Positions 1-10,389 of a DNA stretch of 64,000 bases are shown in pieces. Both the position numbers and the translations under genes were made by a program. How positions within the stretch are numbered: position 1 is the first letter of the stretch; each line of letters begins with the position of its first letter. Origin of the DNA: Monoplex corrugatus (taxonomy: Eukaryota > Mollusca > Gastropoda > Littorinimorpha > Ranellidae); assembly GCA_030674185.1 (NCBI GenBank), contig JAPXFY010000213.1:1-64000 (forward strand). The letters are read 5' to 3'. The notes below the pieces were generated by a model. The model saw nothing but the letters and a program-made list of their open reading frames with translations, searched no databases and was not told the DNA's origin.

Positions 1-360
1 CACCAGTCCGATACTTGCCATGGTCAAGGGTTGCCACGCCCACACAGATGATTTGGTTTCCATGAAACGGCCCACAAACCTTCACTCGTATCGTTGCGTT
101 TGCCATTGTTTAAAGGGGGTTGGTGTCGCTTCAATATAAAATGTTCTGAACATCAATCAATCAAGTTCATTAAGATAAAACAAAACAAAATTAAAAAAAA
201 AAAAAAAGAATGCTCTGAATACACCACACACACCGCACACTACAAACAACACAACAGATGCCACCACAAAACCAACCCCCCCCAAAGCATAAAAACACAT
301 ACACAGACGACCACGACACAGACACAACCCACACACCCCACACACACACACCCGATAAAC
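1..360. other. unclassified flank, then CA-rich sequence
   Basis: Bases 1-190 are mixed-composition sequence in which I recognise nothing. A poly-A run of about 15 lies near 193-207. From about 215 the plus strand becomes CA-rich (ACACAC, CAACAC), which is the GT-rich side of the element A 3' region read on the minus strand. The short open frames here are low-complexity Thr/His repeats with no coding character. Confidence 0.5.
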
Positions 361-885
361 ACAATAATAATTACAGTATTTGTATAGCGAAAAATTTTGG
401 GACAGAAATCAAATCTAACGCTGAACATACACATACACACCATGCACACACACGCACGCACCCACACATGCACACAACACACCACACACACACACCACAC
501 ACCCACACACACACACCCACACACACACACACAACACACACACGGCTATAAATGGGGAAAATTATAGAGAACATATTATATAAAATTTTAATTTACAATG
601 TGATTCCCCCCCGAGCGGAGACAGGTGAGGGGGGGTTGAGTGAGGTCAGGATTTTAGGGGAGGAAAAAAGGTGATTTTGAAAGGGGGACTTGAAGGAGAA
701 AAAAGAGGTTGTTGCGGACTGAGAGAAAGTTTGTTCCAGGAGGGGGGACAGAAACAGAGAAGGCTCGGGGACATAGGTATTGAGTATGCGGGAAAGCGAA
801 AAGTCAGAGGATAGGGGCAGAGCGGAGGGTACGTGGGGGAAAACATAGATCCAAGTAGGCTTGACGGGTATCGGGGGCGCATTAT
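361..885 (-). mobile_element. LINE element A, copy 1, 3' end (CR1/L2-like), minus strand
   Basis: Read on the minus strand, 885 to about 650 encodes the last residues of a LINE reverse transcriptase ORF: a WNKLSLS segment, then a Ser/Pro-rich stretch ending in F-K-I-T-F-F. That is the degenerate form of the W-N-x-L-P-L ... S-F-K-S-x-L-K-T-H-L-F terminus typical of CR1/L2-type LINEs. A 3' untranslated part follows (about 640-545), then GT repeats, then a tail at 426-361 with an AGCG...CGCT pairing and ATTATT. The same order of blocks recurs on the plus strand at 10.39-10.87 kb, including a shared AATCTATGTT segment upstream and ATCACATT plus CTCTATAATTTTCC downstream of the ORF. That fixes this as one repeat family. 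The 5' part is missing, as expected for 5'-truncated LINE insertions, and the frame is damaged. Confidence 0.75.
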
Positions 886-924
886 TAGGTTTTGTAGAAA
901 TGGGTGAGAACTAGCTCAATACTT

Positions 925-985
925 GGGTCCCGAGCCTTCTCTTTTTCTGGTCCACTCCCCGGAACAAACTTCCTCTTTGCAGCCA
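925..985 (+). mobile_element. LINE element A fragment, opposite orientation to copy 1
   Basis: About 55 bases match the terminal ORF segment of element A on the plus strand: CGAGCCTTCTCTTTTTCTGG followed by an AACAAACTTCCTCTTT block, as at 10,494-10,545. It lies about 40 bases beyond the 5' edge of the minus-strand copy, so two pieces of one family face each other. It ends directly against 70-bp minisatellite units. Confidence 0.65.
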
Positions 986-1200
986 TGCTACGTAGCAAAG
1001 CAAAAATTTAAACCCCTTTGTCTCCCACCCTGCCCACCGCATCCTACACTGTAACCATGCTAGCGAAGCAAAAATTAACCCTTTGATTTGCCACCCCTTT
1101 GTCCACCAACACCCCACACTGTAACCATGCTAGCGAAGCAAAAAATTAACCTTTGTTTCCCCTCCTCTTAGGATGGGGGGTCAAGGGTTTAAAATTTTTT
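985..1200 (-). repeat. 70-bp minisatellite, short array (about 3 units)
   Basis: Three imperfect units of about 70 bases. On the minus strand each has GCTAGCATGGTTACA, then AGGATGC-GGTGG, then CAAAGGGTTTAAATTTTTGC. The same monomer forms the 58.49-59.55 kb array in the opposite orientation. The last partial unit (about 1,170-1,200) appears to read on the plus strand, so the array may contain an inversion. Confidence 0.7.
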
Positions 1201-1914
1201 GCAGCTGGTGGACAGAAGGGGCGGACTTTTTTTTTTTCTTTTTTTCTTTTTCTTTTTTTTTTTTTCAAAAATGTGCGATGACGATGATGATGATGAGGGT
1301 CACAATCATGATGCTACGGAGTTCCATCTAGGTTTGGTTTGCTGGCTGTACTCATTGCATGAAAGGACTGTGTCTGCTACTATATCCCTAAGTCAACCAG
1401 GACCAAGAGATACAGAGCCCCTTTGGAGGGGGCAGGAAATTTTAAAAACAACCTTAAGATGCCACTCGTGAAAGTGAAAAATAAACTGTGTGGCCCCAGT
1501 TTTCCTAATAAACCCCAGACCCCCAACTCTGGATAAGAGTGGACTGAAATTGCTATTGTTTTTAAAGGCCACCCCTGCTAAGCCATTCAGGGCAAATCCA
1601 TTTCAAATTGTACACAATATTTCAACAGGAAAAAAAGTGGAAAAGAAATGAAAGTCACAAACCCAGGGCTTCCATGGGAAAAGCAAAAACCCTGAAAATC
1701 AGGGGGGGGGGGGGGGGGGTTTAACCTCCCCCCCCCTGCCTGAAATAGGGGGGTAACCCCCCCCCCCCCCCCTGCAAAAATTTTGAAAATATATACCTTT
1801 AAAAGGGCGCAATCTGACACAATCTGGCTGTTTTTATTTTTTTTTATCGTTTTTTTTGTTATTGCGGATTCTCACTCTCTTTTTCCGGAAATCCGCAAAT
1901 TCGGTAAAAGTGGG
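1201..1914. other. no recognised gene; poly-T and G/C homopolymer runs
   Basis: A T-rich run (about 1,227-1,265) is followed by (GAT)n at 1,276-1,300 and about 300 bases of ordinary-looking sequence with an open frame of about 90 codons on the plus strand that I cannot match to any family. A G run of about 17 at 1,703-1,720 and a C run at 1,759-1,772 lie close together and look like basecall or assembly artefacts. No supported gene. Confidence 0.5.
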
Positions 1915-2235
1915 GCCCTCTATAAATGCACCATGCACATAATCTAAGGAGATGCCCTTAGTGTGCCCCACTCCATCCAATTTTCACACAGGTGATCTAA
2001 AAACATACCTGAATACACATTTAAGCATAACAAAGGAAAATGAAACAAATTAAAATGAATTACATGAAAAGTTTCTGCATTTTTTCATACCACTTCCTTA
2101 CAGCCATTAAATGCATTTAAATTATATGTAAAAACATATACCAATTATCAACCTATGAAAAGTATTTAAGACCCTATCGACCACATACGGGGTGAGGGCC
2201 CGGCAAGACAGAAAATAAAGGGATTTCAGGAAAAA
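1915..2235. repeat. Rep1 interspersed repeat, copy 1
   Basis: Shares two landmarks, at similar spacing (about 150-190 bases), with 5.15-5.42 kb and 12.06-12.37 kb. The first is a CCACTCCATCCAATTTTCAC-like block followed by a T/A-rich CTAAAAA. The second is AAAAGTAT-TAAGAC followed by a variable part, a GGGCCC-like block and an ...AGACAGAAAATAA end. It is probably a SINE or small non-autonomous element. I see no Pol III box and no terminal repeats, so orientation is unassigned. Confidence 0.65.
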
Positions 2236-2299
2236 AGGGACAGAAAATGATTTCAGGAAGAAAGGACAGGCAAGGAATGTAAAAATTTTTAAGAAAAGG

Positions 2300-2518
2300 A
2301 GGGACGAATAGGGCCACCGGGAAATTTCTAGCAAAAAAATTTCCGGAAGGGGGGGAATTCTCTATATGAAAGACCCCCGGTATCCCCATGGGGTAAGGAC
2401 TAAATGAGGCAGAAAAATCCCCCCAGATTTTGAAAGGATGAGGGGGTTGTGGACGGGAATTTAAACCCCCACAACGTTCCAGTAGAAACCCTTTTGTACT
2501 AACCACTACACCACGGAT
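2300..2518 (-). mobile_element. tRNA-derived SINE, copy a (minus)
   Basis: On the minus strand from 2,518 the sequence begins CCGTGGTGTAGTGGTTAG, which resembles a Pol III A box. About 35 bases later comes a B-box-like GGGGTTTAAATTCCC. The body then follows copy b loosely (a TTTCAAAATCTGG-GGGATTTTT-TGCC stretch, later TTTTTTTGCTAGAAATTTC). The 3' limit is uncertain. It lies head-to-head with copy b, about 25 bases apart. Confidence 0.55.
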
Positions 2519-2539
2519 GGGTGATAGATAAAAAAAGAC

Positions 2540-2845
2540 TGAACAGTCGCGGGGTGTAGTGGTTTAACGCAAGGGACTACCGTGGAAGGTTGTGGGTTCG
2601 AACCCCCACGTCCTTTTAAAAAAATCTTGTGGGTTTTTTTCAGCTCTAATCTAACCGGTCCTCCCCAGAGTTTCGCATGCAGGGCCATTGGGAAGACGGG
2701 AAACCACACGTCAAAAGTCTATCCTCTTCACCATGCTTATTAAATTTTGTTGCTAAAATCTTCATACCAACCCCGCATGTGTCTGTATCTCGGGGCCCCA
2801 CGGGACATCATAAACGGGATTTTTATGATAGTAAGCTTTGATACA
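2540..2845 (+). mobile_element. tRNA-derived SINE, copy b (plus)
   Basis: The head (2,545-2,618) carries GGTGTAGTGGTTTAACGC as A-box-like sequence and GGTTCGAACCC as a perfect B-box core, the internal Pol III promoter layout of tRNA-derived SINEs. The body continues through TTTTAAAAAAATCTTGTGGG, a TTGCTAAAATCTTC block and CCCGCATGTGTCTGTAT-CTCGGGGCCC, to a TTTTTATGATAG tail. The same body is recognisable on the minus strand at 35.9-36.2 kb, so this is a repeat rather than a working tRNA gene. The spacing and stems do not support a cloverleaf with a clear anticodon. Confidence 0.75.
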
Positions 2846-3700
2846 ACCTTCATGCAGTCTGAATCCTATTTCTAGATGGAACCCCAAAAGCACTGCACAT
2901 CCACACTACGCCATCAACACACGACAAAAAAAACTGTTTCAGCTTCTGTGGCCCTTTAAAAGTGGAGTAAAAATGGGACAAAAAAAAAAAAAAGGTGAGC
3001 ACTAAACTTAAATTTAATTTCCCTTTTTGCAATGATCCTTAAAAAAAAATAAATACATCAAATAAAATAAAAGATTGTGTCCCCTTTGTGGCAAAAAAAA
3101 ATGAGAACCAAAAAATTTTAAATCAAATATTTGTAAATTAAACAGCTGAAAATTAAAAAACCTTTGATTAAAATTTTAAAAGGTTATACATCAAAAACCT
3201 AACTAAAAAAAGGAAAAATTTTCCTTCTAAATTACTTTTAAATTTAACATAAATTACCGTGGTCCAAATCAAAAAGCGGCAGCTTTGTGAAGTTTCTGAA
3301 GGCTACAAAATTGTGAAAAACAAACAAAAGTAAAATATGTATTTAAAACTGGTTTTAAAAACTGAATTAAAAATTTAAAATCTGAAAGCATTCCCTAAAA
3401 AACACACACACACACACATGCTGTCCACCCAAACATACACACACCACCACAATATACACAATACAAAAACACAAAAACAGATATATATATATATCTTTGT
3501 GTGCATGTGGTGAGTCTGGATCTTTATATGTGCACAGATGCAGCTACAGTATATGATTGATATAAATTTGAATTATCATTATATTTCTTATATCTTTTAA
3601 AATATAATAATTACATAATTCATATCATATCATATCATACATATATATTTTTTAATTATATTATATTATATTATACATATTATAATTTATATATCACACC
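2846..3700. other. AT-rich sequence without genes
   Basis: A/T-rich, with poly-A runs, a short (CA)n at 3,403-3,418, (TA)n at 3,481-3,494 and a TATCA/ATATT-rich low-complexity stretch at 3,600-3,690. No open frame longer than about 60 codons and nothing recognised. Confidence 0.6.
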
Positions 3701-4735
3701 TGTAAATGCACACAAACCATACATCCCACACACAACACTACGTCCCAAAAACAAAATTTTCAACAGACACCACACAGAGCAACACACACATCAACACCAT
3801 GCACAACACAACACACACACACACACACACACACAACACACACACCACTGCACACACCCCAAAACCACACACCAACCAAACATCAACACACACTGCCCCA
3901 CAAACACATACACACACCCACATTCCACCACACACACAACACCCCTGCACACTCACTCACAACCAAAACAAAAAAAACCACACATGCACACACACACACA
4001 CATGAACCCCCAAAAAACACACGCACACGCACACACACCACACACACACACACACACAGTACAACACACACACCACACACGGACACACACACCCACACAG
4101 ACACACACAAACACAGACCACAACACACAAAACACACCCACCACACACAAACACACACACACACAAGACACATAATCACCACACACACACACACACACAC
4201 ACCCCCCAAAACACAACCCCAACCACACACACAAAACCCACACCCCAAAAACCCACCACACAAACACACACACACCACACAAACACAACAAAACCAAAAC
4301 CATAAACACACCCACACTCAACCAACATAACCACTACCACACACAAAACACACAAACACACACAAATGTACACCCCCAAACGCACACCACCCCAAAAACC
4401 ATACACACGGCGCCCACCCAACACGCACACGCCCCCAACACCCGCACACACACACCCATCCCGCACAAACAACATGACACACCCCACACACACACACACA
4501 CAGAACACACGACACCCCACAACACCCACACACAAAACACACACACACCCACAGAACACACCACACCAGACACAAAACAAAACACACACCACCACACACC
4601 CACACACACACAGTGACACACCACAGTGCCCACCACAGACACACACCACACATACAGACACAAACACACACAGAACACAACACACAACAACACAACACCA
4701 CACCCCCACCACACACCCACACACACACCACACAG
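3700..4735. repeat. CA-rich microsatellite array
   Basis: About 1 kb of irregular ACACAC, CCACAC and AACACAC on the plus strand, interrupted by short non-repeat segments. Open frames on both strands (His/Thr or Cys/Val repeats) follow from the dinucleotide composition and are not genes. Confidence 0.9.
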
Positions 4736-5149
4736 TTTGTACAAATGTAATTTATCACCCCAGGAAATTCCTCTTCCTCCACATCCCCAGTAATAGCCAG
4801 CTTTTTTTAATATTAGTGCGCTTAACCCCCCCTGATCCTGGTCCTCTCCCCCCAATGCAAAAACATACCCTCACCCTAAAAAAGGGGTTTAAAGCTGAAT
4901 GTTTTTTATTGTTATTGTTACGTTATTGTTTTTTAAAACCCCAGCTGGCTTCAAAAAACCAAAACGGGCATAAAACTCTTTTTTAACCTTCAAAACAAAA
5001 AAACTTCAACAAGAAAAAAAACCCAAAAAAAAATTTTTTTTTTTTTTTTAAAAACCCAACCAACCAACCAAACCCAAACCCAAACAAAAAAGAAACCAAA
5101 AAAAAAAAAAAAAAAAAAAAAAAGAAAAAAAATTCAATACAATGCATTT
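4736..5149. other. unclassified sequence ending in poly-A and (AAAC/CCAA)n
   Basis: 4,740-4,990 is mixed sequence. 5,010-5,135 is poly-T, then ACCAACC/CCCAAAC, then a poly-A run of about 25. No gene seen. Confidence 0.5.
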
Positions 5150-5420
5150 ACCAATATTCAAAGGGACCACACAACCAAAATACACCCCGCCCAATTTTCA
5201 CACGGGGATTTAAAAAAAACACACCATTAAAATTAAGGCTACCTAAGGACACCAAAAACCCCCTAAAACCTAAAACTGCTTCTGCTATTCCACCCCCCTA
5301 CAGCTAAAAAACCCAACCTATACATGTACCCAATTATAAATCCTAGAAAAGTATCAAGACTTTACCAAACCATACAGTGAAGGGCCCCGAAAGGGCAGAA
5401 ATACGGAAAAAATGAGAAAG
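5150..5420. repeat. Rep1 interspersed repeat, copy 2
   Basis: Carries CCGCCCAATTTTCACACGGG followed by GATTTAAAAA at 5,186-5,215, and AAAAGTATCAAGACTTTACC with ATACAGTGAAGGGCCC at 5,346-5,388, then GGGCAGAAATACGG. Order and spacing match Rep1 copies 1 and 3. Confidence 0.65.
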
Positions 5421-6690
5421 CAAAGAAACAAGGCAGAAACGAACAGATCATATGAAATCTACAGCTTAAAATTTAAATATATCGTTTCAAAAATTATAAA
5501 TGGTGCACAGTGGAAATTAAAAGGTCATGTTAAGTTAAAAATGCGCTTATCTAAATTTCCTTTTGGTAAAAAAATGGGGCCCTTTCCAGCCCCAACCATT
5601 TTTGGGTTTGTGCTTTTACAGCAAAGGGTGACCCTTTTTTTTTTTTTTTTTTTTAAAAACTTGAACAAATCATTCAACCCATTTCACCCTTTCGTAACAG
5701 TCCTATTTTGTCTCATGTGCTAAAGAAAATATCTCTTTAAATTCATTATACATGAACAATTTTGTGATTTTTTAAAATAAAACAATACAAAAAATTTTAA
5801 AGTGGTATTATTGTTTTTTTCGTCCCGTGTGTGCTGGCTGCCCACCTCACCTGTCCTTTTAGAATAATAAATTTGAGACTGGGTTTGCCATGCAAAGTAC
5901 CCCGGGACTGGCGGAAGGAGTTGTTAGTCTGAATGTGTAGAGGGGAAAAACACCTGCTTCCATACGATAGGCCTGATAGTGAGTATGCGATAAGGGTTAT
6001 AGACATTTCATCAACTGCTGTTTAGAATTTCACATCAAATCAAAACCGTAACACAGCACCATCAGTAGAAAGAGAAAGTAAATTTAAATTTTAAAAAATT
6101 TGTAATTGTTGAGTGAGGCAGATTTAAATTTGGGTTTGGCCAAATTTTCTACCCCGCACTATCCAAAATGCATCTAAAAACCCAAAACTCATTGTGACTG
6201 TGCAATGTTCACTCCATGTCTGGTCACTAGGTGAGACGGCTGACAGCGTCCGCAATTCCACTTTCGGGTGATTCAGTGCATCTTTAAATTTCTTTCCGAA
6301 AATTAGGACTGGCCTAGTAGTAGTACTGTGTGTAGTAAATTATCCCTTCATATCCACAAATAAAATATCAAAGATTTATCCGCAAACTACAAATAACCAA
6401 GATATTTCCCAAAATCTTGTTGCACCCAAATCCTTTTCTTTTTTTTGCTCCAGTCTTTCTTTTTAAAACCTCACGAGTCAATAATTTTTGTACTGCACCT
6501 TTCTCTCTAATGGGGAAAAAGGAAAAGTCGCTGCGGGTGGAAAGTCTTGCGCCCTTGAAACGTGTTTGTCTCAATACCGAAACCCTTACCAAACTATGAC
6601 GAGCGTTTCCCCTTAGTTTTGAAAATCTATTAAATTTTGTTTCTTTTCCGGCGAGTTGGGGAACAAATACATCACTACGCACGCAAAAAG
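5421..6690. other. apparently unique sequence, no supported gene
   Basis: About 1.27 kb without tandem repeats apart from a poly-T run at 5,634-5,652. Open frames reach about 110 codons on both strands but show no recognisable domain and overlap each other. This is one of the few stretches of ordinary complexity, so intron or intergenic host DNA is possible. Confidence 0.45.
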
Positions 6691-6699
6691 AAAAACCCA

Positions 6700-7065
6700 A
6701 ACAAGTTGGGGCCCGCCGAGATTTGGTTTTCTAAGAAAAATGTTGAGAGTTTCCATGGACAGAAAAGAAAAAAAAAAAAAAAAAACAGACAGTTGACGAG
6801 GCAGACAAATAGTTCTTCATAAGGAAGATTAGGAAAAGGCGGGCACGTTCTGGGCCATTTTATGGGGAAAAGGGGGAATTGGCACCTGGTCACAAGGGGA
6901 AAGCTAGGGGGAAGGGAGCCCCGGGGTGACCCAGGGGAAAGATACAACGGACTTGCAGGGGGGTGAAGCAAGGAGGGGGGAAAAGAGATGCTAGGGGCCC
7001 GAGATGGGGACAGATGGAAATCCTGATCCCCAAACGCCATGCGGAGGGCACCCGATATGAAAATT
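6700..7065 (+). mobile_element. LINE element B, copy 1, C-terminal end
   Basis: Homologous to the end of the element B reverse transcriptase ORF. It runs from the GAGATTTGGTTTTCTAAGAA block (encoding E-x-W-F-x-x-K) through ATTTTATGGGGAAAAG and the CTGGTCACAAGGGGAAAGCT block (encoding L-V-T-x-G-K-L) to a CCAAACGCCATGCGG stretch near the stop. The same order occurs at 9.83, 34.2, 38.4, 49.7 (minus) and 56.6 kb. Several frameshifts and an inserted poly-A (6,769-6,785) break the frame. Only about the last 120 codons of the family are present. Confidence 0.75.
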
Positions 7066-7540
7066 GGGACATATATTTAATGCTTTTTTGGTTTTGGGGA
7101 AAAAGTGATATGCGAAGTAATTTTAGGTAATTTAGGCCGTTTTTTTTATTTTTAATGTTATTTATGTTTAAATTTGTATTCAAGGATATATTCTAAATCT
7201 CCTGGGGACAAATTTAAAGGGGAAGATCAGCGACAGGGGCACCCCCCCGAGTGTGGTGTGAATGCATTGATATGTGTACTTAAATTTCTTTTCCCCCTCC
7301 CCCCCCCCCTCCCCCCCTTTTTAAAAATATGTTATGTTTTGAAATGGTTAAAGCTCTATATGGCTCTACGCATAGTGGGGACTTTGAAAACAATAAAAAT
7401 AACAACAAAAATAACAATATCAATAACTTCCTTTATTTCTTTATTGTACGTTACTGTACTGTAGTGCATTGTACTTATTGTTTTTATTCCATTGGTTTTA
7501 TTTTGCTTTTTTTGCTTTTTTTTTTTTCCCCCATTTGTGG
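7066..7540. other. unclassified sequence with C-rich and (AAT/AAC)n stretches
   Basis: Contains a C/T homopolymer block (7,292-7,325) and AATAACAAC/AATATC low complexity (7,388-7,430). From about 7,440 TACTGTACTGTA-like motifs appear. No gene seen. Confidence 0.45.
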
Positions 7541-7544
7541 CCAT

Positions 7545-7623
7545 GGTGTGTGTGTGTGGTTCGTTTTTTCTTTAATTTAACGTCTTTTCACTTAAGTGAT
7601 ATTAAAAGGTTGGGTGTGTGTGT

Positions 7624-7657
<34 letters not shown>

Positions 7658-7775
7658 GTGTGTGGGGGTTGCGTGTTGGCGGCGGGTGGTGCGTGGGGGG
7701 GGTCTTTTCGGCGCTTGGATTTGTTTTGTCGAGATTTTGCGCTAAAAAAATATTGTAATTTTATTATGCATGTGC
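7545..7775 (+). mobile_element. GT repeat plus AGCGC-hairpin 3' tail (SINE/LINE tail)
   Basis: A GT-rich stretch leads to GCGCTTGGATTTG at 7,711 and TTTTGCGCT at 7,735-7,743, followed by A/T-rich tail sequence. This is the terminal module also found at the end of element A (361-426 minus, 10,801-10,870) and at 7,950-8,050 and 23,380-23,460 (minus). No element A ORF precedes it, so it may be a solo tail or a SINE that uses the same 3' end. Confidence 0.6.
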
Positions 7776-8050
7776 TTAGTATGTTGTTGTATGTATGTTG
7801 TTGTATGTATGTATGTATGTATGTATTAGTATACGTTAGATTTATGTATGTATGTATGTAGCAGTTATACGCTCAGTTAGTTTTATTATGTAAATATTTA
7901 TGCTGTATGTATGCAGTTACGCTCTATGATGTAGGTTGTATGCATGAACGCTCAGCGCTTAGATTTGATTTTATAAGTTTTTGCGTATATAAATAAAAAA
8001 AATTTTATTATTATTATTATTATTTTATTATTTTTATTATTATTTTTTTA
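7776..8050 (+). mobile_element. (ATGT)n array plus second AGCGC-hairpin tail and (ATT)n
   Basis: (ATGT)n at about 7,785-7,860, then CAGCGCTTAGATTTGATTTT at 7,953, TTTTTGCG at 7,978-7,985, TATATAAATAAA and (ATT)n to about 8,050. Layout and wording match the tail at 10,801-10,870. Confidence 0.65.
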
Positions 8051-8765
8051 TTTTTATATGGTATTGTTTTGTACTGTACGTATTGTATTGTACTGTATTG
8101 TATTGTATTTACTGTATTGCACTGTATTGTATGTAATTGTCTGTTTTGTTTTGTCTGATTGTATTGTACTTACTGTATGTATTTACTGTATTGTACTGTT
8201 TTGATTGCACTGCACTTTACTTTTACGTATTGTATTGCATTGTTTTGACTGTATTGTATTGTATGTACTGTACTGTTTTGTATTGTATTGTAGTATTGTA
8301 CTGTACTTTTTGTAAGTATTGTCGTATTGTACTGTATTGTTTGCACTGCACGTATTGTATTGTATGTACTGTATTGTATTGTACTGTACTGTTTTGGTAC
8401 GTTTTGTATTGCATTGCACTGATTGTACTGTTTGTACTGTACTTACTGTATTGTACTGTACTGTTTGTACTGTACGATTTTATGTATTGTACGTATTGCC
8501 TGTACTGCATTGTACTGTACTGTACTGTATTGACTGTATTGCACTGTACGTACTGTATTGACTGTACTGTATTGTACTGTACTGACTGTTTCCCCTTTAC
8601 TGCACTGTATTGTACTGTTTTGTACTGTATTGTACTGTACTGTATGTATTGTCGTATTGTACTTATTGTTTTGTACTGTTTTGTACACAGTAAGTCAGTA
8701 CAATACAGTACAGTACAATACAGTACAGAACAGTAAAATTACAGTACAGTACAATACAGTATTGG
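8050..8765. repeat. (TACTG/TATTG)n pentanucleotide array with strand switch
   Basis: Plus-strand TGTAC-TGTAT-TGTAT units run from about 8,050 to 8,690, then switch within a few bases to the complement (CAGTACAATACAGTAC) from about 8,697 to 8,760. Long Cys/Leu/Tyr/Val frames arise from the pentamer and are not genes. Confidence 0.9.
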
Positions 8766-9825
8766 CTCGATCAACTCGACTCGACTCACTCGACTCGATG
8801 ACTTGACTTGACTTGATTTGACTTGACTTACTTGACTTGACTTGACCTGCTTCACTTGACTTTCACTTGGGATCGACCGACTCGACCGACTCGACTCGAC
8901 CGACTGACTCGACTCGACTCGACTCTTGACTTGATTTGACGACGACTTACTTGACTTGACGATTGATTGACTTGACTTGATTGATTTGACTTGACTTGAT
9001 TGACTTGATGCATGACTTGACTTACTTGATTTTGATTTGAAAATTTGAGTTGACTTGATGATTTGATTGATGACTTGACTTGTTGACTTGACTTGATTTG
9101 ACTTGGCTTTTTTGGCTTGAGTTAACTTGAGTTGAGTTGACGACTTGGGACTTGACTTGACTTGACTTGATTTTGATTTTACTTGACTCTTGATTGATTG
9201 ACTTGACTTGACTTGATTTGATGACTTGACTTGACTTGACTTGACTTGACCTGACTTGACTTGGACTTGATGACCACTTGACCTGATTTGACCTGATTTG
9301 ATTTGACTTGATGACTTGATGACTTGACTTGATTATTTGATGACTTGACTTTACTTGATTGATTGACAATGACTTGACTTGACTTGAGATTGATGACTTG
9401 ACTTGACTTGACTTGATGACTTGCTTGATTGACATGACATGCCCTGATTGATCGTTACTACTTGACTTGATGACTTGATTTGACTTGGCTTGAGATTTGA
9501 TTTGGATTTTGATTTGAGACTTATTGTGATTTGCTTGATTGACCTGACTTATTGACTTGGTTGCTTGATTTGATGATTTGACTTGACTTTGATGATTGCT
9601 TGACTTGATGATTTTGACTTGCTTGATTGCCCGACTTGCCCCTGACTTGATTTGAGTTGACTTGATGATTTGACTTATTTTGATTTGATGACTTGACTTG
9701 ACTTGATGACTTGACTTGATGACTTGACTTGACTTGATTAAATTGAATTGACTTGAGTTGACTTTGATTGACTTGATGACTTGATTGACTGACTTGACTT
9801 GACTTGATTTGACGATTTGGGCTCT
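8766..9825. repeat. (CGACT)n then (TTGAC)n pentanucleotide array
   Basis: Starts as CGACTCGACTC (8,770-8,930) and grades into TTGACTTGAC with TTGAT variants to about 9,825, where element B begins directly. The two pentamers and the preceding TACTG block differ by single bases, which suggests stepwise drift of one array. Ser/Lys/Gln-rich frames here are artefacts of the repeat. Confidence 0.9.
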
Positions 9826-10245
9826 TTAAGAACCAATACGTTGTATGGATGTGGGGCGTGGACAGTAACAAGCAAAGCCGACAAGACTGAGGCAGCCAAG
9901 ATGTGGTTTTAAGAAAAATGTTGGGAGTTTCGGGGAAGCAAAGAAAAACAAACAGACAGTCTTGATGGGGGGAGACACAAGTAGTCACCTAAGGAAGATT
10001 GGGGAAAAACAGGAAAAAAATTTATAGGCCTTTTTTATGGGGAAAGGGGGGGTTTTGGAGCCCTGGTCACAACGGGAAACTGGGGGGAAAGAGGCCCCGG
10101 GTAGACCCGGGGAAAAAAATGCTGGAGGACTTGCAGAGTGGCGGGGGACGAGAAAGGGGGGGAGATGCTGGGGGCAACGAGAGATGAGACAGAGGAAGTC
10201 CATGGCCCAACGCCATGCGGGGGGCCCCTGATGAGATGATGATGA
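9826..10245 (+). mobile_element. LINE element B, copy 2, C-terminal end with (GAT)n tail
   Basis: Frames in succession encode the sequence after the reverse transcriptase palm: L-Y-G-C-(x)-x-W-T-V-T-S-K-A-D-K, then A-A-K-M-W-F-L-R-K-M-L-G-V-S, then F-L-W-G-K-G-G-F and the L-V-T-T-G basic tail, ending in W-A/Q-R-H-A-G near 10,225. The short GATGAGATGATGATG at about 10,231 is the simple-repeat end typical of RTE-like LINEs. 5'-truncated: it begins in the array of TTGAC repeats. At least four frameshifts. Confidence 0.8.
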
Positions 10246-10389
10246 CCTCTTCATAAGTGCATTTTTTGTTTTTGTTTATTTGCCCAAAGAAGGTCAGTTT
10301 CTTTTTATAGTTCCCTGTAAAAACTATTTTTTTGCAATTTTCAGCTCATGAGTATGCTCTTGCCTTGTCTTGTCTTTCCACTTTCCTTA
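10246..10389. other. short unclassified spacer between element B and element A
   Basis: About 140 bases, T-rich, with no recognised feature. Confidence 0.5.

Noticed and set aside
1199..1471. 90-codon frame on the plus strand as a small gene
   Set aside because: It starts in a poly-T run and passes through (GAT)n. No motif or family recognised.
2545..2618. Functional tRNA gene
   Set aside because: The A- and B-box-like sequences are good, but stems and anticodon arm do not form a convincing cloverleaf, and the sequence continues into a body shared with 35.9-36.2 kb. It is a SINE head.
8137..9988. Frames of 130-200 codons in the pentanucleotide arrays
   Set aside because: A pentamer repeat cycles through all frames and stays open when no stop is in the unit. 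The translated repeats carry no information.
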